This document shows, piece after piece, positions 35,443 through 44,952 of a DNA stretch of 64,000 bases; position 1 is the stretch's first letter; the number at the start of each line of letters is the position of its first letter. Source of the stretch: Paenibacillus macerans (lineage in GTDB: Bacteria; Bacillota; Bacilli; Paenibacillales; Paenibacillaceae); contig NZ_UGSI01000001.1 of NCBI RefSeq assembly GCF_900454495.1, positions 1,736,001-1,800,000 of the forward strand, written 5' to 3'. The notes beneath the pieces were generated by a model. That model was not told where the DNA came from. It was given only the letters and a program-made list of their open reading frames with translations, and made no database searches. The translations under genes were made by a program, and so were the position numbers.

Positions 35443-36390
35443 CTATCGGGATGGTTCACCGCGTCTTCTTCGGAATTCCATCAATTCGTTGTTTACATCC
35501 TTTCCGAACTTAGGCGGCTCATCGGATATGAGAAGGGCGGGGGAGAGGAGCCTCTGTATCGTGGCTGCCGCCAATCGCCCCGGCTCATCATTATCCAGGT
35601 GCAGAACAAGTCGATTTACTTGGGGAAAGCACTGCAAGTAATGCGTTAGGGCAGACGGGGGAGTAGAGTCCTCCCCATTTGTCCTGGGCCTGTATATTCC
35701 GGCCAGCGACAGCTTATGCGCCTGCCGCCAATCCCGGCCGGCGAGATGTTTCAGCGTACAGTAGGATAAGAGATCAATGGCGCTCTCAAACAGATGCAGT
35801 TCCGTACTGTTTTCCGAGGCCGGAATGGAAAATGAATACCGCTTGTCGCTGCCGGCAACTTCTCCCATATAACGGGTGCTTGTCGTACCGCGTATCGCCG
35901 CATAGCGCGGCGTCCCTTCCTGGTCAAATCCGACGAATACCGCGTTGTGGTAGCGGCGGCTTTCATACAACCTTCCCGTTTCCAGACAGTAGTCGATCAC
36001 CGAGCGGTGGATGCCCCGTTTGCTCAAATAAGCCATGACGCGATGAGAGTTTTCATACGGTTCTGGAAGCTCCAACCGCGCCGTAGATGTGCGTTGTTGG
36101 CACGATTGCGAAACCGTAAGCATGTTGCCGGGATGAACGCCTTCCATTTGCAGCACCGCATCGAGAAAAGGCATGCCGCGCACTTTGATCAGGTAATCCA
36201 GCGCCGAGCGCCCGCCAATCCCCCTTGACCACCAGTACCATTTGCCGTTGGAAATTTTCAAGCTGTCATGTGTTCGGGTGGTGTAGACATTGCGGGAGCA
36301 GCGTACCAGTTCCGCAGGCTCGTACATTTGCAAATACGTGAGCAAATCCAGTCTTTTGGCGCGTTCGATCTGTTCCTTGTTTACGTAGCT
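35443..36390 (-). CDS. DUF3991/TOPRIM domain protein (primase-like)
   Basis: 315 residues. N-terminal zinc-less CHC2-like segment (KRLDLLTYLQMYEPAELVR; KWYWWSRGIGGRSALDYLI), DUF3991 in the middle (VMAYLSKRGIHRSVIDYCLE), and a C-terminal TOPRIM fold with Glu in LHLFESAIDLLSY and the DxD-like LVLHLDNDEPG. Expected to act in DNA processing or priming of the transferred strand. GGAG is 8 bases before the ATG at 36388-36390. Confidence 0.88.
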   Translation of the reverse strand, partial: SYVNKEQIERAKRLDLLTYLQMYEPAELVRCSRNVYTTRTHDSLKISNGKWYWWSRGIGGRSALDYLIKVRGMPFLDAVLQMEGVHPGNMLTVSQSCQQRTSTARLELPEPYENSHRVMAYLSKRGIHRSVIDYCLETGRLYESRRYHNAVFVGFDQEGTPRYAAIRGTTSTRYMGEVAGSDKRYSFSIPASENSTELHLFESAIDLLSYCTLKHLAGRDWRQAHKLSLAGIYRPRTNGEDSTPPSALTHYLQCFPQVNRLVLHLDNDEPGRLAAATIQRLLSPALLISDEPPKFGKDVNNELMEFRRRRGEPSR

Positions 36391-36442
36391 CATTGCCGCA
36401 GCTCCATTTGGAAATCCAGGCAGCATCCGATGGGTATATGGT

Positions 36443-36727
36443 TCATCGTGCCTTACCCCTCTTTTTGGGGTACGTATAAGCTCTGCCTTCCTTCAACTTC
36501 GTAACGCCTTTCTTTTTCATGAATGCGTCTAAATCGCCTTCATGAACTTGACTGGTCACCCCGTTTGAGTCGCGGATGTAATAATACGTGTCGCCAAATC
36601 CGTTTTTCTCTTTGGATATCAACTCCAACGATGGCACGGTTTCTCCCTCCTCGATCAAGCCGGTTCCGTAACCAAAAGGCGGCAAAATCGGACAAAAGCA
36701 TCCGCCGCTTGGGACGGCATACAACAT
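36443..36727 (-). CDS. Conserved hypothetical protein of the element
   Basis: About 94 residues: YAVPSGGCFCPILPPFGYG at the N-terminus, then GDTYYYIRDSNGVTSQVHEG and a basic tail. No recognised domain. GGAGGA upstream of ATG at 36725-36727. Same strand, 52 bases before the TOPRIM gene. Confidence 0.6.
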   Translation of the reverse strand: MLYAVPSGGCFCPILPPFGYGTGLIEEGETVPSLELISKEKNGFGDTYYYIRDSNGVTSQVHEGDLDAFMKKKGVTKLKEGRAYTYPKKRGKAR

Positions 36728-36749
36728 GTTCATTCCTCCGGAAATAAGA

Positions 36750-36776
36750 AAAGGACCCCGAAGCTGGAGTCCAATT
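36750..36776 (-). terminator. Weak terminator-like hairpin
   Basis: On the minus strand GGACTCC ... GGGGTCC followed by TTTTCTT. Only 5-6 pairs. Between the helicase end and the small gene at 36727. Confidence 0.4.
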
Positions 36777-36794
36777 CATCATGTGATTTTACCT

Positions 36795-36908
36795 TTAACG
36801 GACGGGCATATCTTCGATCTGTGAAATGCTCGCACCGATACCATGTTCTTTTCCGTAATGGTCAGCAAGAAGTTCCCTTTCAGGGGTAGGAACGACGGTG
36901 TCAGACCG
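36795..36908 (-). other. Open frame continuing after the helicase stop
   Basis: Directly after the helicase stop (TAA 36909-36911) the same frame stays open for 37 codons: RSDTVVPTPERELLADHYGK, EHGIGASISQIEDMPVR. It has protein-like composition but no start codon or ribosome site. It could be the decayed end of a separate small gene or an old C-terminal extension. Confidence 0.35.
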
Positions 36909-38918
36909 TTATCGCTCACGGCCCACCACCCGCCGTTCCGGCGCTTCCGGTTCATCGTCAGGCACGCTGTCCACGGCTTCGTTTTCCCGTTTGTCCATGT
37001 TGAGCAGCGCATTCAATTCCGCAAGCCGCGCCGCTTTCGTTTGCAGTTCCTGCTCCTTCTCAAATGGAGCCGCGATTTGTTCCTTCGCCGTTTCCATTTG
37101 CTGCCGCAAGGTGGCAAGCTGCTCGCGGGCATGCTCCAGCTTTACAGGCAAGTCGGACAAGGCATTGTTGATGCGGCTTATGTTGCCGCCTGCATCCGCT
37201 CCGAGCGTCACCGTATGACCCAGGGCGCCGCGCAGCGTGACCTTGTACTCCTTATGGAAGCTGTCAAAGGACAGCCACAAGGAAAAGCCAAGATAGCTTC
37301 CCGCTGCTTGCGGATCGGGCGACGTCATGCCCTTGCATGCGTCGAGCAAAGCCGCGCCCGCCGCCGCCCTCTCCGAATAGGTGTAATCCTTGACCGTCAT
37401 GCCGGGGAATTTATCTGCCCCATCCGCCTCGGATGCCAGAGAACGTGTATACAAAGCAACGTCCTGTTCATAGCCGGCAATTCGTTCCTCCGTGGACTTG
37501 ATTTGCTGCGGCAGCACTTTGAGCAGCCGGTCCTCCAGCGCATAGCGCTGGCTCAAGTGGTTGGCTTTGAGCAGCTTCAATTTGGATACCTGAATGTCCA
37601 GGTCCATTTTCTCTTTGATGTACGGGTTGCCGGTCGCCAGCGCCTTCACTTCGGCATAGGAGAGCGCCGTCTCGTCGATATCCTCGGCGGAACGGACAGG
37701 CGATTTGCTGGTCATGATCTGCGAAATGAAGCGCTGCTTGTTTTCGAGTGTCTGGTACAAATACGCGTCGAACGTGTTCTCCGTCACATAGCGAAAAATA
37801 TGCACCTCGCTGTTCTGATTGCCTTGCCGGATAATGCGCCCGCTGCGCTGCTCCAGGTCGCGCGGACGCCAAGGGCAGTCGAGGTCGTGAAGGGCAATCA
37901 GCTTCGTTTGTACATTCGTTCCCGCGCCCATTTTGAATGTCGATCCAAGCAGTATCCGAACCTGTCCGCTGCGTACTTTGGCGAACAATTCCTTTTTCTT
38001 GATCTCGGTATTAGCGTCGTGAATAAAGGCGATTTCGTCAGCCGGGACACCTTTCTCCATCAGCTTGCGCCGCAGCTCGTCGTACACATTGAAGGTACCA
38101 TCCTGTTTCGGAATGGACAAATCGCAAAACACCAACTGGGTCAACCGCGTCTCCTGATGTTCCTCCCAATACCGGAAGACATTGTCCGCGCAGGCGCTGA
38201 CTTTGCTGCCTTCGTCGTCGGGAAGCAGGGGATTAGCCAGCCGCTGATCGAGCGCCAGTTTGCGTCCGTCATTGGTGATCGTCAGCATATTGTCCTCATG
38301 CGGCTCTACTTCCTTCGCCCGCACCCGCTCGGCGCGGCGGGCAAGATCCGCGACCATATCGCGCTGAAAGTCGCTCGGCGGCACGGCCACATTATGGAAG
38401 TGGGCTTTCGGCACGGGAAGCTGGAGCATGTCAGCCGTCTGGATATCGGCCACTTCTTTGAACATATTCATCAGTTCCGGCAAATTGTAAAAACGGGCAA
38501 ACCGGGTTTTCGCCCGATAGCCCGTTCCTTCCGGAGCCAATTCGATGGCGGTGACGGTTTCCCCGAACGTGGACGCCCAGGCGTCGAAATGCTGCAATCC
38601 TTGCCGCTTGAGCCGCTCGTATTGCAAATAGCGCTGCATCGTATACATCTCAGTGATGGAGTTGGAGATCGGCGTACCCGTCGCAAAGATGATACCCCGG
38701 CCTCCGGTCAGTTCGTCCAGATAGCGGCATTTGGCAAACATGTCCGACGACTTCTGCGCTTCGGTTTGCGACAGTCCGGCCACATTGCGCATTTTCGTGT
38801 AAAGAAACAGGTTTTTGTACGAATCGGCTTCGTCCACGAATAGCCGGTCTACGCCCAGTTCCTCAAAGGTGACGACATCATCCTTCCGGCTGGTGTCGTT
38901 CAGCTTCTCCAGCTTGGT
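36909..38918 (-). pseudogene. Giant methylase/helicase, C-terminal segment (SF2 helicase motifs II-VI)
   Basis: In frame with the central segment after the TAA at 38919-38921: TKLEKLNDTSRKDDVVTFEE, then DEAD box LFVDEADSYKN, motif III FATGTPISNS, motif V-like GSTFKMGAGTNVQ and motif VI EQRSGRIIRQGNQN, then a coiled-coil tail to about residue 2425 of the full gene. No ribosome site precedes the first possible starts (GTG at 38837), so it should not be translated alone. Together the three segments (36909-44186) are one 2425-codon Snf2/N6-methylase gene of the Tn1549 type. Confidence 0.85.
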
Positions 38919-41900
38919 TTATAGCGTCTTTTTCGTTTTTTCAAGCTGCTTGATCGCATAGCGTTCGCCTCTGGCTTCCTTGAGTTCCCGGATGCCGCTT
39001 GTAATCTCCGAAATCTGTTCGTACAGTTGCTGCCGCTGCCGCTCCGTCGAAATCGGAATTTTCTCAAACTGCGAATGGCCAATGATGATGGCATCATAAT
39101 CGCCGGTGGCAATCCGCGCGCAAAACGTTTTGCGGTTTTTCGTTTCAAAGTCCTTCTTGGTCGCCACCAGAATATTCGCCGACGGATATAGCTGCAAAAA
39201 CTCCGCCGCCCACTGTTCGGTCAGATGGTTCGGAACGACCAGCATGCTCTTGTTGCACAGCCCCAAATGCTTGCTCTCCATCGCCGCGGCGGTCATCGCG
39301 AAGGTTTTACCTGCACCGACACAATGCGCGAAAAGGGAGTTGCCGCCGTACAGCGCCCGGGCAACCGCATTGACCTGGTGCTGGCGGAGCCGGATTTCCG
39401 GGTTCATCCCGGTGAATCGGATATGACTGCCGTCGTACTCGCGAGGACGGATGGCATTGAACCGGTCATTGTACAGCCTTGTCAGCCGTTCACGCCGCTG
39501 CGGATCTCGCCATATCCAGTCGCGGAACGCTTCTTTCATCATCTCCTGCTTTTGCTGAGCGATGGCCGTTTCCTGCTTGTTCAGCACACGCTTTTCCACG
39601 CCGTCCTCATACACAGTGTCAAATACGCGCACGTCCCGCAAATTCAGCGTATCTTCAAGAATTTTATACGCATTAACGCGGTTGGTGCCGTACGTGACGT
39701 TCGCCTTGATATTGTTGCTGCGGTCATCGCTTTTGCCTTTGACGTTCCAGGCAGCCGTATATTCGGAATACATGACATTGATGTAGGTCTGGTACATCGG
39801 CGGCGTGTCCACCAGTTCAAACAGAAATTGCCGAATGTCTTCCGGCGGGAGCCAGGTTGCGCCCAAGCGGACATCGATTTCGGCGGCGTCCAGGTCTTTC
39901 GGCTGCACCGCTTCAAGCGCTTTGACGTTTTCGCCGTAACGTTCGGCATCGTATGCGGCAAACTGTCTGGCCACCCGCAGCTTCTCCCGCACATTGCCGG
40001 ACAAGTACGCATCCGCCGTTTCGTAGATCGGCTTCCCTTCCTCATCCAAATTTTCGGGATTGGGAAAGATGACGCCGCGCAGCTCTTTTATCAATTGTTC
40101 TTCCGTCCAGCCGGTTAGCTCCGCCATATACGGCAGATCGACACGGGCTTTTGCGCCGATGGAAACGGCCAGCGCCTCCGAAGCGGTATCCACCTGTTCC
40201 ACGCGGATGCGCTGCCGGATGGTGCGTTTGGTGAACATATCCGCCTTGCGCAGCAACCGCCCTTCCTCGTCGATGATTTCCAGCGAGCAAAGAAGAAAGT
40301 AAGAACTGTCGTCCGAAAAAGCAAGGCTGTTGGCGCGGCTGTTGATCAGGCCGTATTGCGCCGTAAACCGATCATACTGCGTATTCAGCTTGCGCTGTTG
40401 CTGCTCTATCATCTCATCGCTGTAGTCTTCGGTTTGATACTCGATCAGCTCGCGCACGGTGTCCCGCAGCAGAATCATTCCCTTGATGCGGCCTGACGCC
40501 GTAGCCGAAGTGTCCACGCGCCGCATCCGGCTGTTCTCCCGATAGTAGATTTGTCCATCCACCAACGCAAAGCTGAAATTGCGCACAGTCGGATCAGCAG
40601 GGAGAGAAGGGTCTTCTTCCTCCGGCTGGTCTTCCCGTTCCAGCTCCACCCATTCGGCATGGATGCCCGACAACGCTTCGCGCAGCAGCTCATCCAGATT
40701 GGCGTCCGGGAATGGCTTGCAGGACGTTTCCTGCCGGTTGCCGTACATCCGGTCGTCAAAAACCATGGTGCCGAGCACCATATCGGGATGTTCTGCGAAA
40801 TAGCGATTCACCGGAACACCGTCCGCTGTCTCGGAAAGGGATAGCCATGCTTCGGTTTGCTCGCTGACGGCGACCATGCGATCCCGTTTCTGCAAAAAGA
40901 TAATGTCGGCGGTTACTTCGGTTCCGGCATTGGCCAGAAACGCATTGCTCGGCAGACGCACCGCTCCGAGCAATTCGGCGCGTTCCGCAATATATTTGCG
41001 AACCGCCGGGTTCTGCTTGTCCATCGTGCCTTTGGACGTAATAAAGGCGATGATGCCGCCCGGACGCACTTTGTCCAGTGTCTTAGCGAAAAAGTAATCA
41101 TGGATGAGAAACTTGTGTTTGTCGTAACGTTTATCCGCCACGCCATAACCGCCGAACGGCACGTTCCCGATGGCGAGATCAAAGAAGCTGTCCGGCAAAT
41201 TCGTCTGTTCATAGCCGCTGACCGCAATCGACGCCTGCGGGTATAGCTGCCGGGCAATACGGCCGGTAATGCTGTCCAGTTCCACGCCAAACAGCCGCGA
41301 GCCTTGGAACGACTCCGGCACCAGTCCGAAGAAATTGCCGATGCCGCAGGACGGCTCCAAAATATTGCCGCTGCGAAAGCCCATCGATTCTAGACAGTCG
41401 TACATCGCCTTGATGACGGACGCAGACGTATAATGGGCATTCAGCGTTGACGCGCGAGCGGATGCATATTCCTCCGGCTCCAGCACATTTTTCAGTTCCG
41501 CATATTCGGCTGCCCATTGCGTGTTCGCTTCGTCAAATGCCTGCGGAATGCCGCCCCATCCGACATAGCGAGCCAGCACCGCCTGCTCTTCCGCTGTCGC
41601 TTGCCGCTGCTCCTGCTCCAGCTTGTTCAGCAGCCGAATCGCTTCCATGTTCCATTTGAACTTCGTTTTTGCGCCGCCATGCCCCAGCTCATCATCCGTA
41701 ATCCGGTAGTTGACAGCCGGGACAGACGGACGGGCTGGCGCGGTGCGGCCGGCCGCACCATCAGAGGAAAGGGAAGTGTCTGGCTGCGATACGGTTTCTG
41801 GCCCCTCCGTCACCGGCTCTTCCGGTAAAACCGCATCTTCCGCCGTTTCCCATGCCGTTTCGCCAATCCATTCCGGCTCCTGCTCTCCGGTAATCAGATG

Positions 41901-43868
41901 ATCGTTCAGCGGGTTTTCGCGCAGCATCCGCTCAAAATCCCGGCGATTTACCTCTTTGATGAAGAGCGGGAACTGCCGGTCTTGCAGCACCACCGTTCGC
42001 TGCGCCAGTTCAACAATTTCATATTCGTCCGCACCAATCCAGACCATACTGCCAGTATCAAAACCGTAGCGCGCTCGTTCCCGGTTCACCGGCGTTTGTT
42101 CCGGTTCCACCTGTGCGTCTCGTGGGGAAAGCCCCGACGATGCATCCGACTGAGGCACATCGTTCCTGGCCATTTCCGCCGCCTGCTGTCTCCGCTTTTC
42201 CTCCTGTTCCTCTGCAAAAGCGGGCAATCGCTCGGCTTCCTGCCGGTTCAAGTAACGACCCGCTGCCAGCAGTTCGCCGATACGTTTCTGCACGTTCATC
42301 CACGGCAGCACCACCTGCGTATCCGGGTTCATGATGGAGCCGCGGGTCAGCGTGATGCCTTTGCTGTCATAATTCATGTGAATATCCGTGCCGATCAGCG
42401 CGGGAAGACGCCCGCCGGTTCCGTATTCCCGTTTCAGGAAATCGGCGTTCTCCTGTGCGGACAGCGACTGCTGGAAATGCAGCGCGATGCGATACTTGCC
42501 GTTCTCAAAACCGCTGCCGTTTTGCAAAATGGCGTCAATGACCGCTTGCGGCATGAAAAAAGCGGAGGCTTTTGCGTCCTCCGCTTGTTCCATCCACAGC
42601 GTCTGTTGCTCGATGGACGGTTCCAACTTTCGCGTCAAGTCAAATTCGTTCAACAGTATCATGCTGGCGATATGCCCGGCGATGACGCCCCAATCGTAAA
42701 AGCTTTGCGCCGTGCGTTCCTCCGCCGTCCCTGTCCACAGATGCAAAACGTTTCGGTACGGTTCAAATCCTGCTCGTACGCCTTCATCCAGCGTCAGTTC
42801 GGTGATGCCTGACGGAAACAAACCGCGCACATACAACATGCGCTCGCGCTCGTCTTCATGGGCAAGGAAAAATGCTGCGATGTCCGACTTGCTCTCCCGC
42901 AGCGGCGCGGCTCGGAGCATGTCATTAATGAGGGCATGGTCGTGAAAAAACGGAAGACTTCGGTCCTCCGTTTCCCGGTCGTACCATTTTAATGATAAAT
43001 CAGTTCCGCGAGAATCAGTTCCTCCGCCTGCTGCTTCAGGTTGTTCATGTGTCCCGTCCAGGCCAGCGGATCGCTCGCCTTGTCCGGCGCCGGGTGAGAC
43101 GCGAGCAGCTCCTGCATCGTCCGGTCGATCTGCTCCCGCGCTGTCCGGTCGACTTCCGCCAGATGTTGGTTCAACTGCCCCGACAACATCAGATGGGCGT
43201 ACATGCCCTTCCGCTCGGTTTTCAGGAACGTCTTGCGCATCATCCCGTACTTCCCGATGGTCGTCTCCGCTTCGCTCAGCGTCAGGTTGGGCAGCAGATA
43301 ATCCCCTTGCGGCGAGTACGTCAGTTCCATGTTCATCCTTCCTTTCTTGTCGAGTAGCTTCATTGTGCGGCAAGGAATCGGGTCTTGCAAGGGTATGAAA
43401 CGATTGCCCCTCATTTGCATGTTGTGCATCCCGACGCAGTGCTCGGACGGTCGATTCCACTTCCCGTAGCATCATCTCGGACACATCGCTGATCGCTGCG
43501 CCCAAGTGGGATAATGCTGGAAGCGTATTGAAATAACCAATGGAAGACAAATCCTCGGTGCTAATGTAAAGTTCGGGATTCAACTCGCAGCGGGTTAAGG
43601 CCATATAAGCGACGGCTTTTTCAGACGCTTGTTTGAACAACAATTCCACATGCGGAACGTCCAGGTCCTCCAGCAAACTGTTCTCCCGCTCTTTCATCAA
43701 CTCCGCCACATAATCGGCGCTGTTGTCATCCACCGCATTCCGCGCAGCAGCGAGCAACGCGGCAGGCAGATCCGCACGCCGTTCGCTCTCGTCCGGCGCT
43801 CCGAACGCATTTTCCAGCGTTTCGATCACATGAGCCGTGTCGCTGTCCTGCAACCGCCAAAGCGACAC
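38919..43868 (-). pseudogene. Giant methylase/helicase, central segment (N6 methylase and helicase motif I)
   Basis: 1649 codons. It has a low-complexity Gly/Asp/Arg-rich stretch at residues about 170-290 (overprinted by TnpV), then an N6-adenine methylase with SAM motif LEPSCGIGNFFG and catalytic GNVPFGG (N-V-P-F, an NPPY variant), then Walker A CVGAGKTFAMT near its end, ending KTL and TAA. In homologues the text continues without break, so the stop is a nonsense mutation (from CAA or GAA). Methylase protects or marks the element DNA; the helicase unwinds it during transfer or replication. Confidence 0.85.
42989..43330 (-). CDS. TnpV-like protein overprinted on the helicase gene
   Basis: 113 residues in a different frame of the same strand as the methylase/helicase: MELTYSPQGDYLLPNLTLSE, IGKYGMMRKTFLKTERKGMY, LAWTGHMNNLKQQAEELILA. 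This is the full pattern of 'transposon-encoded protein TnpV'. AAAGGAAGG lies 8 bases before the ATG at 43328-43330. The overlapping helicase frame is disordered here, so TnpV seems to be the constrained frame. Function of TnpV unknown. Confidence 0.8.
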   Translation of the reverse strand: MELTYSPQGDYLLPNLTLSEAETTIGKYGMMRKTFLKTERKGMYAHLMLSGQLNQHLAEVDRTAREQIDRTMQELLASHPAPDKASDPLAWTGHMNNLKQQAEELILAELIYH

Positions 43869-43874
43869 CTGCGG

Positions 43875-44186
43875 CTAGCGTCTGCTTTGGGTATCCGATA
43901 CGTCAAACACATGGCGCAGGCCCAGGTGGTTGCCTCGGTCTTCAATCAGGGCAATCCCTTTTGCGCCGCGTTTCACCCAGCGATCCAGCCGCTTGTTCCA
44001 GACGTCAATCGGCGCGCAGGCCGTTGCGTCCGGACGTTGGGCGTAGATCAACAGTTGATCCTGAAACGGATATTTATAGTTCCAGGCCGCCGTCCGCAAA
44101 AAATCCGCCCACCGCTCAGGCTGATTCGTTACCGTGCGAGCCGTGCCGGCAGCCAGTTCGACGATGCGCTGCAACTTGGCTGTCAC
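43875..44186 (-). pseudogene. Giant methylase/helicase, N-terminal segment
   Basis: 103 codons: RIVELAAGTARTVTNQPERW, LRTAAWNYKYPFQDQLLIYA, WNKRLDRWVKRGAKGIALIE, HVFDVSDTQSRR, then TAG at 43875-43877. In the same frame PQVSLWRLQDSDTAHVIETL follows (central segment). This N-terminal block is the ArdC-like start of all Tn1549-type helicases, so it is the true gene start. The TAG probably replaced TGG or CAG. Confidence 0.85.
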
Positions 44187-44199
44187 GAGAGCACCTCCC

Positions 44200-44466
44200 T
44201 TACCGAAACGTTATTTGATTGGTGAGGCGAATGCCTTCCTCCGAATAACGGGCCGTAATCCGAATGAGTCCAATAAGTTGCAGGCGATGCAGATTTCGGC
44301 GGACAGTGGAAGGAGAGAGACCCACCTCCAAAGCCAGCTTTTTGCCGGACAACAAGACGCAGCCGTGCCGCCCGCCCGCGCGGTCCATCAGGTAGCTGTA
44401 CAATAGCTTTGCGGCAGGAGATACCTTCGCTTTGGCCAGCAGTTGATACCGGGTGAGATCGTTCAT
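44200..44466 (-). CDS. Winged-helix HTH protein
   Basis: 88 residues: RYQLLAKAKVSPAAKLLYSY, GCVLLSGKKLALEVGLSPST, VRRNLHRLQLIGLIRI. This is the helix-turn-helix and wing of the replication-initiator/GntR-like 'HTH_36' type seen upstream of helicases in such elements. GAGGAGG before the ATG. Regulator or replication accessory; unclear. Confidence 0.8.
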   Translation of the reverse strand: MNDLTRYQLLAKAKVSPAAKLLYSYLMDRAGGRHGCVLLSGKKLALEVGLSPSTVRRNLHRLQLIGLIRITARYSEEGIRLTNQITFR

Positions 44467-44487
44467 AAACTTCCTCCTCGGCAGACG

Positions 44488-44928
44488 CTATCGCCCCGGC
44501 GATCGTTCCGACAAACGCTCCGGCCGGATGTAGCAGTACAGATAGAAATTGTAGTCTCCCGCATGCGGGAAACAACGCAGGTAGTACCGATGGTGTGCGG
44601 TTTGAAAACAAAAGCCGTATACGCCGGAATGCCACGCCCCCGATAATCGGGCCTCCGGATGCGACAGGCAAAGTTGATGCATTCGGCTGCGGCTTTGAAG
44701 CCATCCCTGCTCCGTCAATGCCTGCACAACCGCATCCAGTTCCGCCCGGAAAGCCGGCGTTTTTAGCGTTGGCAAATGTTCGAACCAGTTTGCCCAGAAT
44801 GTCTCGCCGCTGCTGCCAAAATAACCTCGCAGGTGGCCGATGCAGCCACGTTCGATCTCCTCTGCGGCAGAGGCGGAATAAAAATAAGCCGTATCCTCTG
44901 GCGCGGCACTTTGCAGCTTTTCCAACAT
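44488..44928 (-). CDS. Conserved hypothetical protein of Tn1549-like elements
   Basis: 146 residues with the pattern RGCIGHLRGYFGSSGETFWA, WFEHLP, LSHPEARLSGAWHSGVYGFC and YYLRCFPHAGDYNFYLYCY. Similar small proteins precede the helicase in many conjugative elements of Firmicutes. No known function. GGGAGG before the ATG. Confidence 0.75.
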   Translation of the reverse strand: MLEKLQSAAPEDTAYFYSASAAEEIERGCIGHLRGYFGSSGETFWANWFEHLPTLKTPAFRAELDAVVQALTEQGWLQSRSRMHQLCLSHPEARLSGAWHSGVYGFCFQTAHHRYYLRCFPHAGDYNFYLYCYIRPERLSERSPGR

Positions 44929-44952
44929 GTTTATCCCTCCCGTCCGGTGAAT

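Noticed and set aside
36843..38843. 666-codon open frame on the plus strand
   Set aside because: Exact antisense of the helicase C-terminal segment with shadow composition.
22560..43877. Stop-codon reassignment or pyrrolysine at the TAG codons
   Set aside because: A TAA interrupts the same gene, other genes use TAG as normal stop, and no Pyl genes are in view.
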